Source: an uncultured Clostridiaceae bacterium (GTDB taxonomy: Bacteria > Bacillota > Clostridia > TANB77 > CAG-508). From it: 64,000 nucleotides of DNA. The position numbers and the translations under genes were made by a program. Shown here one piece after another: positions 9,389 to 19,902 of the stretch. The DNA lies in NCBI GenBank assembly GCA_946628065.1, contig CAMOWC010000002.1, forward strand, positions 93,280 through 157,279. The letters run 5' to 3'. Below the pieces are notes generated by a model, which saw only the letters and a program-made list of their open reading frames with translations, was not told the DNA's origin and made no database searches. Every line of letters starts with the position of its first letter. The stretch's first letter is position 1.

Positions 9389-10795
9389 TTAGTCTATTTG
9401 CACTCTAATTACTTGTTTTTTTGTTTTGTTATCCGCTTTTTTTATTAATATTACATCTAATTCTTTACTATCATTAATAATTTTTTTGTCTAATGATATT
9501 GAGGTTTTATTTTGAATATAGTTAAAGTCGTAGATTTTATCCTTAACCTTTAAATATGCATAGTCGTATCCACCATTTGGTATTGTTATTTTTACAATTG
9601 GTGTATTTGCTTTTTCATCTGATGCTATCGCGGTTTTTACAGCATCTTTTATTTTTTCTGTTTCCACATTATCTATTGTCTCTTCGTTAATGTTTTCAAG
9701 CTTGTCGTAACAAACGTTAACAATTTTCTTCTTCATATTTTTTTCACTGTAGTAGCTATCTCCTATAGCATATTCTGCTCCCTCAAATAAAACAATATCA
9801 GGCAATGTAATATTATAGTAATAGTCGAAATTAATTACATTATCATAATTGTGTACGTAATATACTTTATTAAATACGTTTGCTATAAATTTTTCCTTTC
9901 CTCCCATATAGCTTCCTCTAAAAAAGAGCATTGTATAGTTGTTATTTACTTTTTCATTTTGAGTTTCTAAATATGTTGAATGCGTTTTGCTTATGTCTAT
10001 ATATTCTTTATATATTTTTGTAAAAGTATAATTCTGTGTTTTTATTGTATATTGAGGAATGTCTTCACTTATCGCAAAATTTGAAGAAGGAAGTGTGTCT
10101 ACATGCTCATACTTTTTTTGGTAATCTTCCATGTCCAGTAAATTAATTTTGATTCCATCCTCTTGCATTCTTTTATAAATATTATTTAATCCAATAAAAG
10201 CACCTGTCTCATTCCAATGTCCTGCATCATATTTTACGTTATATACCTGTTCTGTTTTTGATGCATCTATTAGGCATTGTGTATTGTCAATATAATTTAC
10301 TTCGAGCTCATTTAGCTTTTCTTTCAAATAATTAATTCTGTAATTTGTAAAAATGTAGCCTTCTGGTAAATATTGTGAATAAACACTTATTTTGGTTGGA
10401 TTAATAACAAATAAAAAATAGCTTCCCCTATCTGTTACATATGTTTGTAAGTCTTTTATCATTTTGGCAAATGTATTTAGATACGTGTCGTCATGTTTTT
10501 CTATGTCAGTTTTGTAAAATATGTATCCATCTTTTCCATATGAATATGTAGGGTGTATCATTTTGTTAAGAAGCTTATCATTAGCTTCAGTATATGCATT
10601 TATAAATTTATTTCTAAATCCTATCCTTTTTGATATGTACTCATTAAATGTTTTTATATTTTTTATAGATTTTGCTTCTGGAAGCTTTTTATTATCTATT
10701 TCAGAAATTTGATCTGGGTTAAGATTAATAAAAATTATTGGTATCAATATTATGGTAAACATCAATGCAATAATTATTAACTTAAAGTATTTCAT
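9389..10795 (-). CDS. DHHW/AlgJ-like secreted O-acetylation protein
   Basis: A 468-residue protein with an N-terminal membrane anchor or signal (residues 5-25) and a large extracytoplasmic domain. DAGHWNETGAF resembles the His-containing motif of AlgJ/AlgX/DHHW proteins, and FFRGSYMG probably represents the nucleophile region. Such proteins partner with an MBOAT enzyme to move acetyl groups onto exported polysaccharide. The MBOAT gene lies 14 bases upstream. The exact substrate is inferred, not shown. Confidence 0.8.
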   Translation of the reverse strand: MKYFKLIIIALMFTIILIPIIFINLNPDQISEIDNKKLPEAKSIKNIKTFNEYISKRIGFRNKFINAYTEANDKLLNKMIHPTYSYGKDGYIFYKTDIEKHDDTYLNTFAKMIKDLQTYVTDRGSYFLFVINPTKISVYSQYLPEGYIFTNYRINYLKEKLNELEVNYIDNTQCLIDASKTEQVYNVKYDAGHWNETGAFIGLNNIYKRMQEDGIKINLLDMEDYQKKYEHVDTLPSSNFAISEDIPQYTIKTQNYTFTKIYKEYIDISKTHSTYLETQNEKVNNNYTMLFFRGSYMGGKEKFIANVFNKVYYVHNYDNVINFDYYYNITLPDIVLFEGAEYAIGDSYYSEKNMKKKIVNVCYDKLENINEETIDNVETEKIKDAVKTAIASDEKANTPIVKITIPNGGYDYAYLKVKDKIYDFNYIQNKTSISLDKKIINDSKELDVILIKKADNKTKKQVIRVQID

Positions 10796-10809
10796 AAATG
10801 TCTCCTTTC

Positions 10810-12210
10810 TTAGAATTGTGCATATAATGATGGAGAATACGAACTATTGACTAAGAAAATTATAGAAATTGCAAGTATACTAATAGCAAATATTCCAGAT
10901 AGTATTTCTATAATTTTTTTGTTCTGAATTTTTGATACAATATAATTTTTTATTGGTAAGGCAATTACAATGCCAACTAAAATATAGAAAATATTATATT
11001 GTGTTAAGAAATACTTTAGAGTATATTGCACTTGCTCTGGGCATTTTATGTTAAACATATAACCATAATAGTTCATTGAAGCCTTTAGTCCATTATTAGC
11101 AAATAATACCCATCCCAACAATATAATTAAATATGTGAAACATCTTTTTAAATAAATAGGAATTTTTTTATAAAAGTTTTTATCTCTAATCAATCGTTCT
11201 ATTACAATAAAAGCGCCATTATATACGCCCCATATTATAAAATTCCAACTCGAGCCATGCCAAAGTCCTGTAAGTATAAATACTATCATTAGGTGAATAT
11301 ATACATTTCCTTTTCTGTTGCCTCCTAGTGGAATATATATATAATCTCTAAACCATGCACCAAGCGTTATATGCCATCTACGCCAGAAGTCTGAAATGGA
11401 TTCTGAAAAGTATGGATAATTAAAGTTCTCCGGTAAAGATATTCCAAACATTTTACTGATTCCAATTGAAATGTCTATGTACCCTGAAAAATTTATAAAC
11501 AAATATAATGAATAACATATTATGCCAAACCACGCAGTTAAAGCAGTTATTCCCGAACTATTCATTGCTTCTATTATTTTAGTCCAAATATTTCCTAAAA
11601 CATAAGATACAATTAAAACTTTACCCAATCCAAAACAAAATCGCTTTACTCCATCATAAAACAAGTCTAAGCTAGGATTCTTCAAATTGCTTATTTCATT
11701 TTTAAATGAATCATATTTTACTATTGGTCCATTGACAATTCTTGGAAAATAACATGTATAAAGAGTAAAATTAAAAATGTTTTTTTCCATATCAGTTTTT
11801 TTCTTATAAACATCTACTAGGTATGATATGTTTTGAAAAACAAAAAAAGATATTCCTAACGGTAATATTAACTGTAATGCACTAATTTTAGTATGTAACA
11901 AGCTATTAACATTACTAATAATAAAATCAATGTATTTGTATAAAAAGAGTGTTGCCACATTTATAAAAATACCAATTATTAAAAATATTTTTTTCTTTTT
12001 GTTTTCTGTTTTATCTATGATAATTCCAAATGCATAATTAATAATTATTGATCCTATTAATATAGGCAAGCTTTCTAGCGAAGCTAGTGAAAAGTATATT
12101 AAAGATACTATTGCTAAATAGTATTTTTTTATTTTTTTAGGTATCAATAAAAATCCTAAAATGGAAATCGGAAAAAAAATAAATAAAAAAATGTAATTAG
12201 AAAAATCCAT
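10810..12210 (-). CDS. MBOAT-family O-acyltransferase (AlgI/DltB type)
   Basis: A 466-residue integral membrane protein. The signature region FWRRWHITLGAWFRDYIYIP and the catalytic His in LTGLWHGSSWNFIIWG are both present. MBOAT proteins pass an acyl group through the membrane to a partner such as the DHHW protein encoded next. It belongs to the polymer-modification end of the locus. DltB was considered, but the AlgI-like pairing and lack of dltACD argue for polysaccharide acetylation. Confidence 0.92.
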   Translation of the reverse strand: MDFSNYIFLFIFFPISILGFLLIPKKIKKYYLAIVSLIYFSLASLESLPILIGSIIINYAFGIIIDKTENKKKKIFLIIGIFINVATLFLYKYIDFIISNVNSLLHTKISALQLILPLGISFFVFQNISYLVDVYKKKTDMEKNIFNFTLYTCYFPRIVNGPIVKYDSFKNEISNLKNPSLDLFYDGVKRFCFGLGKVLIVSYVLGNIWTKIIEAMNSSGITALTAWFGIICYSLYLFINFSGYIDISIGISKMFGISLPENFNYPYFSESISDFWRRWHITLGAWFRDYIYIPLGGNRKGNVYIHLMIVFILTGLWHGSSWNFIIWGVYNGAFIVIERLIRDKNFYKKIPIYLKRCFTYLIILLGWVLFANNGLKASMNYYGYMFNIKCPEQVQYTLKYFLTQYNIFYILVGIVIALPIKNYIVSKIQNKKIIEILSGIFAISILAISIIFLVNSSYSPSLYAQF

Positions 12211-12237
12211 ATTATTCCACCATTATAACTTTCTTTA

Positions 12238-13242
12238 TTACTTCTTATAAATTGTTTCTATCATATCCTGTCTCATTTTTTCTTCATCTGCTACAAAGTA
12301 GTAGCCTCCGTTTATCATTTGTCCTTTTCCATATTCTGTACTTGGAATTTGAATTGATGTTATGTTATTTAAAAATGTGCTTGAGTTTAGTACTATATCA
12401 GTAAGCTTTCCTACATAGTTCATAACATTTATGTTTGTTTTAACTTCCTTAAGTATTGTGTCAGACATATCAATAATTTTGGAAGTTCCCATTTTAACCA
12501 TTTTATTCATTATTTTCTCTAGTACTTCTCTTTGATGTTCAGCCCTTGAAAAGTCTGATCCTTCTCCTGTGGTTCTGTTTCTAGAGTGTGTTATTGCTTG
12601 CTCTCCATCTAATAATACGTTTCCATAACTTGTAACCTTTTTTACAGCCCTTCCTGTAATACTGTATCCATATTCGTATGAACGTTCATTAATGTAATCC
12701 ATTTCAGCTTTCGTGATATTCATTTCTATTCCGCCTAATGCATTAATAATATGGATTAATCCTGTAAAATTGATGCTAACATATTCTGTAATATCTAGTC
12801 CAAAATTTTCATTAATTGTTTTTAAAGCAAGTGAAGCTCCACCATATGCATATGCATGGTTAATTTTTGTTTTTCCATACCCTGGCACAGTAACATAAGT
12901 GTCTCTTGGAATACTAATCATTTTTACGGATTTGTTATTTAAATTTACAGAAGCAATAATTATACTATCACTTCTGCCAACTGTTGAGCTTTGAGAATCT
13001 ATTCCAAATAGCGCGAATGTCAAAATATTATCAAATTCTGTTTTTGTTAATGAATCTGATACCTCTTCATAAAGATCTTCATTAGTGCTTAAATTACTTG
13101 TGTCAATTTCCTCGATATTAATTTTATTTAATTTGTTTGCAATAAAGCTACCTGCATAAATACCTAACCCAATAATTAATGCAAGTATTAATCCTACAAA
13201 TATCAAAGTTATTTTCTTTTTATTACTTTTCTTTTTCTTCAT
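12238..13242 (-). CDS. LCP (LytR-CpsA-Psr) family polymer ligase
   Basis: Attaches undecaprenyl-linked polymers to peptidoglycan. The 334-residue protein has a Lys-rich cytoplasmic tip, one membrane segment (about residues 10-33) and the LCP domain: GIDSQSSTVGRSDSI, SIPRDTYV and the arginine-rich HSRNRTTGEG...FSRAEHQREVL. It lies 8 bases from a second, related LCP gene. This copy has no CGG codon and aligns well with the second copy, so it serves as an internal reference for that gene's +1 shift. Confidence 0.94.
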   Translation of the reverse strand: MKKKKSNKKKITLIFVGLILALIIGLGIYAGSFIANKLNKINIEEIDTSNLSTNEDLYEEVSDSLTKTEFDNILTFALFGIDSQSSTVGRSDSIIIASVNLNNKSVKMISIPRDTYVTVPGYGKTKINHAYAYGGASLALKTINENFGLDITEYVSINFTGLIHIINALGGIEMNITKAEMDYINERSYEYGYSITGRAVKKVTSYGNVLLDGEQAITHSRNRTTGEGSDFSRAEHQREVLEKIMNKMVKMGTSKIIDMSDTILKEVKTNINVMNYVGKLTDIVLNSSTFLNNITSIQIPSTEYGKGQMINGGYYFVADEEKMRQDMIETIYKK

Positions 13243-13250
13243 TTATACAC

Positions 13251-14271
13251 CTATTTCTTGTAAACATATTCTCTCATATCTTCTATCATTCTGTCTGTGT
13301 CTGTTGGAACAAAATAATATATTCCTTTAATTATTTGGCTTGTTGCATATTCTTCTTTAGGTATTTGAGTAGATATAACATTGCTTAAATATGTGCTTTT
13401 ATTTAATACAATTTCACCTAACAATCCCATATAATCCATGACATTAATGTTTGTAGTTACTTCTTTTAGTAAAACATCAATTAAATCATAGATTTCGTTT
13501 GATCCTAAACTTGAAACTTTACTAAACATTGCCGCCAAAACATCTCTTTGTCTTTCAGCTCTTGTAAAGTCTCCATCTCCAACAGTTCTATTTCGTGCAT
13601 GTGTTACAGCTTGCTCTCCGTCAAGAGTCACATTACCATATGATGTAAGTTTCTTTTGCTTATTCCCTGAAACATTATACACAAGGTCAGAGTTTTTATT
13701 AATAAACTCTTTTTCTTCGTTTGTTATTTTAAGTTGAATTCCACCGATGTCATTAATTATATGTGCTAGTCCAGCAAAATCAACTGTCGCATACTCTGTT
13801 AGACTTAAATTAAAGTTTGTGTTTATTGTTTTAAGTGCGAGCTGTGCTCCTCCATATGTGAATGCATAATTAATTTTGTTTTTGCCGTATCCCTCTATTT
13901 CTGCATATGTGTCTCTAGGAATACTTATTAATTTTATGGATTTGTATTTTGGATTTATTGAAACTATCAGTATTGTATCTGTTCTTCCTGCAAATCCTTC
14001 TTCGTCTTGACCGTCACCTTTGCTTTGTGTGTCAATGCCAAATAATACAAAATTTTTTATATTTTTAAAATCGCTTTCAGAGATATCTTCAGAAACCGTG
14101 GAGTATAGGTCATCTGCAATTCCTAAATTATTTTTATCTATATCTTCAAAATTAACGCTGAATTTTTTGCTTATAATAATACCACCGCAATATTCCTGCT
14201 AATACTAGTATTAATATTAACACTATTACTACTATTTTTAGCCATTTTTTCTTCTTGCTTTTCTCTCCCAT
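13251..14271 (-). CDS. Second LCP family polymer ligase, one CGG +1 shift
   Basis: Same family and layout as its neighbour: Lys-rich N-terminus, one membrane segment, then FEDIDKNNLG and the LCP domain with SIPRDTYAE and HARNRTVGDGDFTRAERQRDVL. The start is the ATG at 14271, with GGAGAG upstream. Inside the membrane segment, after LVLAGIL, CGG occurs at 14185-14187. As a triplet it leads to a stop within ten codons. Read as C-GGT it gives a glycine and continues GIIISKKFSVNFEDID, for 339 residues. A charged Arg here would also be awkward in the membrane. Confidence 0.9.
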
Positions 14272-14296
14272 TTTGCTCTCCTTTTTTTTTAAGCAT

Positions 14297-15823
14297 TTAT
14301 GTTCTTTTGACAATGCCCTTAAGTCTTTCTATAACACCTTTAAACTCTTTTGTATTGGCAAATAAAATTGCAAATATAATATTTGATGTTATTGTATAAA
14401 TTATTAATTTAATTACAAAACCTTTTATTCCATCAATCGGAATATTTTTCAAGATAAAATATGATATTGTATATACTATAGCTATTTTTATAAAATTAAC
14501 AAAATATTGAGCATAATATCTGTAAGGTTTCTTTTTAAAGTTATACTTGTAAACAATATACGGATCAAACCAAGTAGTCGTAACTAATCTAGAAATTGAT
14601 GTTGCGAAGAATATTCCTGCTAGTCCAATTATTTTGCATAATATAATAGATAAAGCTATATTAAGTATTGCAGCAATGATTGCTGTATATTTTCCTTCAT
14701 TAAATAGTCCCATTGTTGTTCTATATGTGTATCCTGCAAACTGCATTCCATTAATATAAAAATGCAGTGCTAGTGCTATTACAACCATATAATCTAATAA
14801 GTATTCGTTGCCTAACCAGATCATTATAAATTCATTTAAAAATAATGCTAATCCTATACTGCAGAATCCAAATATCCACGTTGTTGTAAAAAATAATTCT
14901 TTGAAAGTTTTTTCTTTAGTTTCAGTTTCTCCTACTGCATTAAGATTTCCTACGCTGGACGTTATACCATTTAATAGTTTAGATAATAATGAAGTTGCTG
15001 CTGTTAAAATTAAAGAATAGTTCGATACTATACCAACTGTTGCAACTCCAAGCATTGAAGATATAATAATATTGTCAGTTCCATTTAAAACAACAGATCC
15101 AAATTTATAATAAACTAAAGCTTTTACATTTTTAAAAATGTCTTTTTTTTCTTGTTTGCTTATTTCCTCAACATTTCGTTCTTTTAAATATTTGTAATCT
15201 TTTGTTGCCTTTAGTGAGATTGCTAAATTTTCCACAAAAGTACAAATTATTTGGATTAATAAATATATTATAAAGTTTCTTGTTAGGTATAAAAATACTA
15301 CTTGTAAAATATTCTTAACGATATAAAATGCAATTTCATAAATATTTATAATATAATCTTTTTGATGCGCCATTATAATCGATTTTTTGTATGTAAAAAA
15401 ATACGACAATGCAGTATTAGCTAAGAATAAAAGATATATTATACTTATATTTTCACTTATATTTGGGGTTTCTTTGATTATAAATCCCAAAAATGGAGTA
15501 ATTAATGCTCCTATAATGATTACAACTATTCCTATGATGTTATATGACTTTTGATATAGTTTCATTAATGCTTTAACTTTTTCTTTTTCATTATTAGCAA
15601 CAGGTTTATACATGCTGAAAATAATAGCATTTCCTATACCAAGTTCAGCAAAAGAAAGGATAGTTAAAATATTTGTAAATAATCCGTTAACTCCTAAATA
15701 TTCTTTTCCTAAAATGTTTATGAAAACAGTCCTTGCAACAAATGATAAAATGGTATTAACAATTTGTGACATTGCTCCAAAAGACATATTTCTCATGCTA
15801 TTTTTTGTTCTTGAATTATTCAT
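14297..15823 (-). CDS. Wzx-type oligosaccharide flippase
   Basis: A 508-residue protein with 12-14 hydrophobic segments and the MATE/Wzx fold pattern. The N-terminus FGAMSQIVNTILSFVARTVFI and the loop LGKEYLGVNGLF are typical of polysaccharide flippases. I start at the ATG at 15823 (MNNSRTKNS), which has AAAGGTG upstream. The longer frame to 15922 overlaps the cytidylyltransferase gene and would include a CGG codon outside the true coding region. It probably moves the lipid-linked repeat unit across the membrane. Confidence 0.9.
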   Translation of the reverse strand: MNNSRTKNSMRNMSFGAMSQIVNTILSFVARTVFINILGKEYLGVNGLFTNILTILSFAELGIGNAIIFSMYKPVANNEKEKVKALMKLYQKSYNIIGIVVIIIGALITPFLGFIIKETPNISENISIIYLLFLANTALSYFFTYKKSIIMAHQKDYIINIYEIAFYIVKNILQVVFLYLTRNFIIYLLIQIICTFVENLAISLKATKDYKYLKERNVEEISKQEKKDIFKNVKALVYYKFGSVVLNGTDNIIISSMLGVATVGIVSNYSLILTAATSLLSKLLNGITSSVGNLNAVGETETKEKTFKELFFTTTWIFGFCSIGLALFLNEFIMIWLGNEYLLDYMVVIALALHFYINGMQFAGYTYRTTMGLFNEGKYTAIIAAILNIALSIILCKIIGLAGIFFATSISRLVTTTWFDPYIVYKYNFKKKPYRYYAQYFVNFIKIAIVYTISYFILKNIPIDGIKGFVIKLIIYTITSNIIFAILFANTKEFKGVIERLKGIVKRT

Positions 15824-16277
15824 TGTCACCTTTCTCCGACTTTTTTTGCTTATCAAGCATTTCCTTAAGTACATTTGATAAAATAGTAGATGATGTTCCT
15901 TTTGTATATGGAAAATATACAAATTCTACTCCAACACTTTTTAACTTTTGTTCCATTTCTCTATACATATCTGAATTTTTCCAGTCGTCCCCGTGGAAAA
16001 TCACGTCAAAATGGTTTTCTTCCCATGCTACATATTTATCCATAGTAGTTTGTGGTACAACTTTATCCACATATTTTATTGATTCAACAATTTGCTTTCT
16101 CTCTTCATAAGGTATAATTGGAGTTTTATGCTTGTACGATTGTACTACTTCGTCTGTGCTTACTCCAACTATTAAATAATCACATTGCTCTTTTGCCCTC
16201 TTTAATATGTTTAAATGTCCAATATGGAACAAATCAAAAACTCCCGTTGTATAACCTACCTTATATTTTTTTTCCAT
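15816..16277 (-). CDS. TagD-like cytidylyltransferase
   Basis: A 153-residue nucleotidyltransferase. GVFDLFHIGHLNIL carries the HxGH motif, and the C-terminal TKGTSSTIL takes the place of the RTxGISTT loop. Glycerol-3-phosphate cytidylyltransferase is the best guess, because a CDP-glycerol glycerophosphotransferase-like gene lies in the same cluster. Other CDP-alcohols are possible. It overlaps the flippase start by 8 bases and the upstream gene by 17. Confidence 0.88.
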   Translation of the reverse strand: MEKKYKVGYTTGVFDLFHIGHLNILKRAKEQCDYLIVGVSTDEVVQSYKHKTPIIPYEERKQIVESIKYVDKVVPQTTMDKYVAWEENHFDVIFHGDDWKNSDMYREMEQKLKSVGVEFVYFPYTKGTSSTILSNVLKEMLDKQKKSEKGDNE

Positions 16278-17469
16278 TTAATTTACCTCCTATAATTTTT
16301 TTTATATTTTTTGGAATTAGTCTTCCAATTATATGCCTCATTCTTTTCTGCGGTACACATTTGTTTATAAGCTTATCAAATCGCATATTATCTATATTTG
16401 AAAAGAAAAATTCTCTTTTAGGGTTCATTTTAGTTGGTTCCCTAAATCTAGCATTTTCTTTTTTTGCAAATTCAATGTCTAACTTTAAACATTCACATTC
16501 CTTCTCAAACGTTGGTAATAGCTTTTGACCTTTTTCCGAATTGATTACTACCATTGAAACGCCTTCATGTACATTCCAATCAGGATAAATATGTCCTATG
16601 CCCCAGCAATCCGCAATAGTTATGTCCGATATTCTTTTTGGATTTGCATATTTGCAGTTATAGCAGCTTTCTCTGTAAAATAGCTGTGAATGAAATCCTC
16701 TTAAAAAAAGGTTTTTCCTGATATTTTCAATTATAGTCTTATTGTTCTCAAATTCTATTTTTATGCACTTTGAATCCCATTCTTTATTTTTGTATATTTT
16801 TTCTCTAAAAGAAATTGCTTTTACTTTACTTTTGTATTTATCTTCCATGTATTGTAAATATTTTTTTAGTGTCTGCTTGTTAGGTACTCCATGGCATACA
16901 ATGTCAACTGTTAGTAAATTGTCATATTCCTTATTTAAGAAATTCTTTAATCCCGCTATTTGGCACGGTGTACCAGTAAACAGGACTTTCCTGCCTTCTT
17001 CTAGCATTTTTTTTGCATCTTTATATGAATTTCCAACACTGCTTTGTACATATTTTGACTTTCTGTATTTATCGATTAATTTTTTGTCTAAAACATAGCT
17101 ATGGTGTGGCGAACATGTTTCATCATATTCCACTCCAAAAATGGCATAGTTATTGTCACAATATGCTTGAACAATAGTAGTAAATGCTCCTCCTGACGCG
17201 CTCTTTAATATAACATCTTTGTTTTTACTTCTACATGCAAATACAATTTGACTAAATTTCTCTTCATTAAGTGTATCGCTCAGACTTGGGCAAATTTTTG
17301 TACATAATCCACACTGTACACATTCTTCAGTTCTAACTGGGTATTCAAATCCGTTATTATCCATAATTATCTCAATTGCATTATGTGGGCAGATTTGCTT
17401 ACAAGCCATACACCCTGTACAATTTTGCTTTTCACAAATTAATTTATTATTAAATATTTCTTCACTCAT
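16261..17469 (-). CDS. Iron-sulfur protein, FrhB-like, of a polysaccharide locus
   Basis: A 402-residue protein. Two ferredoxin-type [4Fe-4S] clusters lie at the N-terminus (CTGCMACKQICP and CVQCGLCTKICP). A coenzyme-F420 hydrogenase beta-subunit-like domain follows, with SASGGAFTTIV, FTGTPCQIAGLKNFL and later cysteines in CYNCKYAN. Proteins of this type are common in Clostridia exopolysaccharide clusters, often beside pyruvyl transferases. The reaction is unclear; a redox role in making a modified sugar is inference. Confidence 0.82.
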   Translation of the reverse strand: MSEEIFNNKLICEKQNCTGCMACKQICPHNAIEIIMDNNGFEYPVRTEECVQCGLCTKICPSLSDTLNEEKFSQIVFACRSKNKDVILKSASGGAFTTIVQAYCDNNYAIFGVEYDETCSPHHSYVLDKKLIDKYRKSKYVQSSVGNSYKDAKKMLEEGRKVLFTGTPCQIAGLKNFLNKEYDNLLTVDIVCHGVPNKQTLKKYLQYMEDKYKSKVKAISFREKIYKNKEWDSKCIKIEFENNKTIIENIRKNLFLRGFHSQLFYRESCYNCKYANPKRISDITIADCWGIGHIYPDWNVHEGVSMVVINSEKGQKLLPTFEKECECLKLDIEFAKKENARFREPTKMNPKREFFFSNIDNMRFDKLINKCVPQKRMRHIIGRLIPKNIKKIIGGKLNGKKI

Positions 17470-17508
17470 TTAATAAACCTCTTTATTGAAAATAGTTTTT
17501 ATATGCTT

Positions 17509-18348
17509 TTATCCGTTTTCACTGAATTCCATACATTCACCATCTTCAAATTGCACCATAAGTGGTTTATGCGTTACTCTTTTTTCTACTGGTGGCAACT
17601 CCATATATTTTGATCCATATATTTTTGTTAAAACATATTCATAGTCATTTGGTGCAAAATATTCTCTGTCTTCAAATTTAATTTTTTTAGCAGGATAGTA
17701 TTTTTCTTTTAAATGAGTTTGTTTTTCTATTTTGTATTGACTTCCTAAATTGACAAAGTATTTTTCTTCTTTTCCTTCATTTTGCATAGCTCTATTCAAA
17801 ATGGAGTGTAAAAGCTTATTTGGTATACATTTTGAGATTATAACTTTTAAGTTAAAGATAAATCCCTGCTCTAGCCTGATTTTGCATATATTTTTTTTCA
17901 TTAAAATTGCTTTTATTTTCTCTTCTGTTTTTTTCCTTTTCTTTATATCTATTGAGTTTTCATCTTTAGCACTATCTAAAGGAAATATGTCTACAAATAT
18001 TCCCTTGCACCCATTATAATCCTTTAATGTACTTTCTGCCATTATTGTGTTTTTTAGACGTATTTTTATAAAAGGTAACCAGTACTTTTTGTTGGTTTTG
18101 AAACAATCTAATATGAAATCTTCTTTTAATTCTTTTTGAGCATACTCAATGAATTTATTATAATCTTCTCTTGGCATCGCAATGTCTAAGTCATCGTCCC
18201 AAGGGATATATCCTGAATGTCTTACTGCTCCTAATAATGTTCCTCCTATAAGGAAATATACTATTTTATGCATTTCGCAAATTCTTACTATTTCATCTAA
18301 AATTTTTAATTGGCTGTTATGTAATTTAGGTAAATAATCTTCTTTCAT
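17509..18348 (-). CDS. LicD-family phosphotransferase
   Basis: A 279-residue protein with the LicD signature LIGGTLLGAVRHSGYIPWDDDLDIAM, of nucleotidyltransferase-like fold, including the DDD metal site. LicD proteins transfer phosphocholine or related phospho-alcohols to surface glycans. The nearby TagD-like cytidylyltransferase could provide an activated CDP donor. No choline kinase gene is in the window, so the transferred group is open. Confidence 0.9.
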   Translation of the reverse strand: MKEDYLPKLHNSQLKILDEIVRICEMHKIVYFLIGGTLLGAVRHSGYIPWDDDLDIAMPREDYNKFIEYAQKELKEDFILDCFKTNKKYWLPFIKIRLKNTIMAESTLKDYNGCKGIFVDIFPLDSAKDENSIDIKKRKKTEEKIKAILMKKNICKIRLEQGFIFNLKVIISKCIPNKLLHSILNRAMQNEGKEEKYFVNLGSQYKIEKQTHLKEKYYPAKKIKFEDREYFAPNDYEYVLTKIYGSKYMELPPVEKRVTHKPLMVQFEDGECMEFSENG

Positions 18349-18357
18349 AAAATGCTC

Positions 18358-19884
18358 CTATCTTTTTTGCTGAACATTATTTTTTTTCTTGTCAGCAATA
18401 TACCATATTAAAATAATAAATATTATAATCAAAAATTGTGGTTTAATTATAAATTCAATAAATTCTATTGATTCACTTCGTGGAATTAAAAAGAATTTTG
18501 TTAGAGTTATTAAAATTATAGATTTACTTATCCATTTATATCTCATGAATTCACTAATTGTTTTTAAATACATTCCTATTATAAAGCTGAACAAAATTAC
18601 TCCTATTATTCCAAAATCCATATATGTTTCTATTATATAGGATGTTCCTCTTCCATGTCCTGCAAGGTATGATGTTTTTCCTAAAACTATGTAAGATAAT
18701 CTATGCGCTAAATTGTTACTTTCTTTGGCTCTTTTAACTGTATTTCCACTTCCCAAATCTTCTGTGTGGAATAATGTTTTTGAAATAGTTGAATATTTTA
18801 AATAATCAATTATATTTCCAAATGTGTAGCTTTCTTTCTTTTGTTCTATTAGCTTTTCTCTATATTCAAATCCTTGGCATATAGTAGTAAACGTTGTTCC
18901 CTGCTTGTAGAAGAAGTCCGTTACTAGCTGTACAGGAGAAAAATCTGGTATTTCTTCGTCTGATCTAATGTAATTGTATGCTCCTAGTCCCATTATTCCT
19001 ATGAAAGCTAATATTATGCAAGCTGTTAACGTTTTAAAATTTAAATATTTTTTTATTTTTTCCCTATATCTCACAAAAATATATACTAATATAAAAGTAA
19101 TTTTTAATACTAATGCTCCTCTGTTTCCTATAAGGAACATAGGTACTCCAGATATTAAATACAAGGCTAGAGTTATAATTGTCTTTCTTTTGCATGGTAA
19201 TGTTGCCAAATAAAAGCACATCATGTATGCATAAGTCTCTGATAAAAACGAAAATACCTTTGGTATGTTTCTTTTATTTGTACTGTATAATAATGCATAA
19301 TCGACATCATGTAAGTCTATGTATTGTAATATATTTATAGAAAAATTTATTAAAAAAGTTATTATCATTCCATAAAACAAAAAATTACAAAAAAATTTAT
19401 TGTTTAACAAGCTATCATATTTTTTTTGTACTCTTTTTAGTCGTTCACTCTTAAATATTCTATTTTTAAAGCGTTTATTTCTTTTGCCTGCATTTCTTAT
19501 TTTCTTTATTCTAAACATTATATTTTTCTTATTTATAAAGCCCAAAAGAATAAATACTATGCTTAAAATAATAGATAATAAAGCTAGGTTTAAGCTACTT
19601 GGTTCTTTATTCCACAAAGCTTTTCCGCTAAATGTGTCAATTAATGGCCTACTTAATATGAATGTAAAAATCATAAGTAACATTATACATAAAGGGAATC
19701 TTTGTTTTATATTAATTAATGAATAATATAAAGAATACAAAAAAATTATCATTATTCCTATAATTGAAACACTATATGTTTTTATAGTAATCCCCACTGT
19801 GCATAAAATAATTGATATAACAATAAAAATATACATTATGATTCTTGATTTATTTTTTTTTATCGCATTACTTATTTTTGACAT
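18358..19884 (-). CDS. Wzy-like O-antigen/repeat-unit polymerase
   Basis: A 508-residue membrane protein with about 12 hydrophobic segments and a large extracytoplasmic loop near residues 300-390, containing SDEEIPDFSPVQL and the HRLSYIVLGKTSYLAGHG stretch. This is the usual topology of Wzy-type polymerases, whose sequences are poorly conserved. The position between glycosyltransferases and the flippase supports the call, which rests on topology and context rather than a strong motif. Confidence 0.75.
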   Translation of the reverse strand: MSKISNAIKKNKSRIIMYIFIVISIILCTVGITIKTYSVSIIGIMIIFLYSLYYSLINIKQRFPLCIMLLMIFTFILSRPLIDTFSGKALWNKEPSSLNLALLSIILSIVFILLGFINKKNIMFRIKKIRNAGKRNKRFKNRIFKSERLKRVQKKYDSLLNNKFFCNFLFYGMIITFLINFSINILQYIDLHDVDYALLYSTNKRNIPKVFSFLSETYAYMMCFYLATLPCKRKTIITLALYLISGVPMFLIGNRGALVLKITFILVYIFVRYREKIKKYLNFKTLTACIILAFIGIMGLGAYNYIRSDEEIPDFSPVQLVTDFFYKQGTTFTTICQGFEYREKLIEQKKESYTFGNIIDYLKYSTISKTLFHTEDLGSGNTVKRAKESNNLAHRLSYIVLGKTSYLAGHGRGTSYIIETYMDFGIIGVILFSFIIGMYLKTISEFMRYKWISKSIILITLTKFFLIPRSESIEFIEFIIKPQFLIIIFIILIWYIADKKKNNVQQKR

Positions 19885-19902
19885 TGTATTCTCCTAATTT
19901 AT

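Noticed and set aside
15824..15922. Longer N-terminus of the flippase
   Set aside because: It overlaps the cytidylyltransferase gene and has no ribosome binding site; a good site precedes ATG 15823. Its in-frame CGG is therefore not a coding exception.
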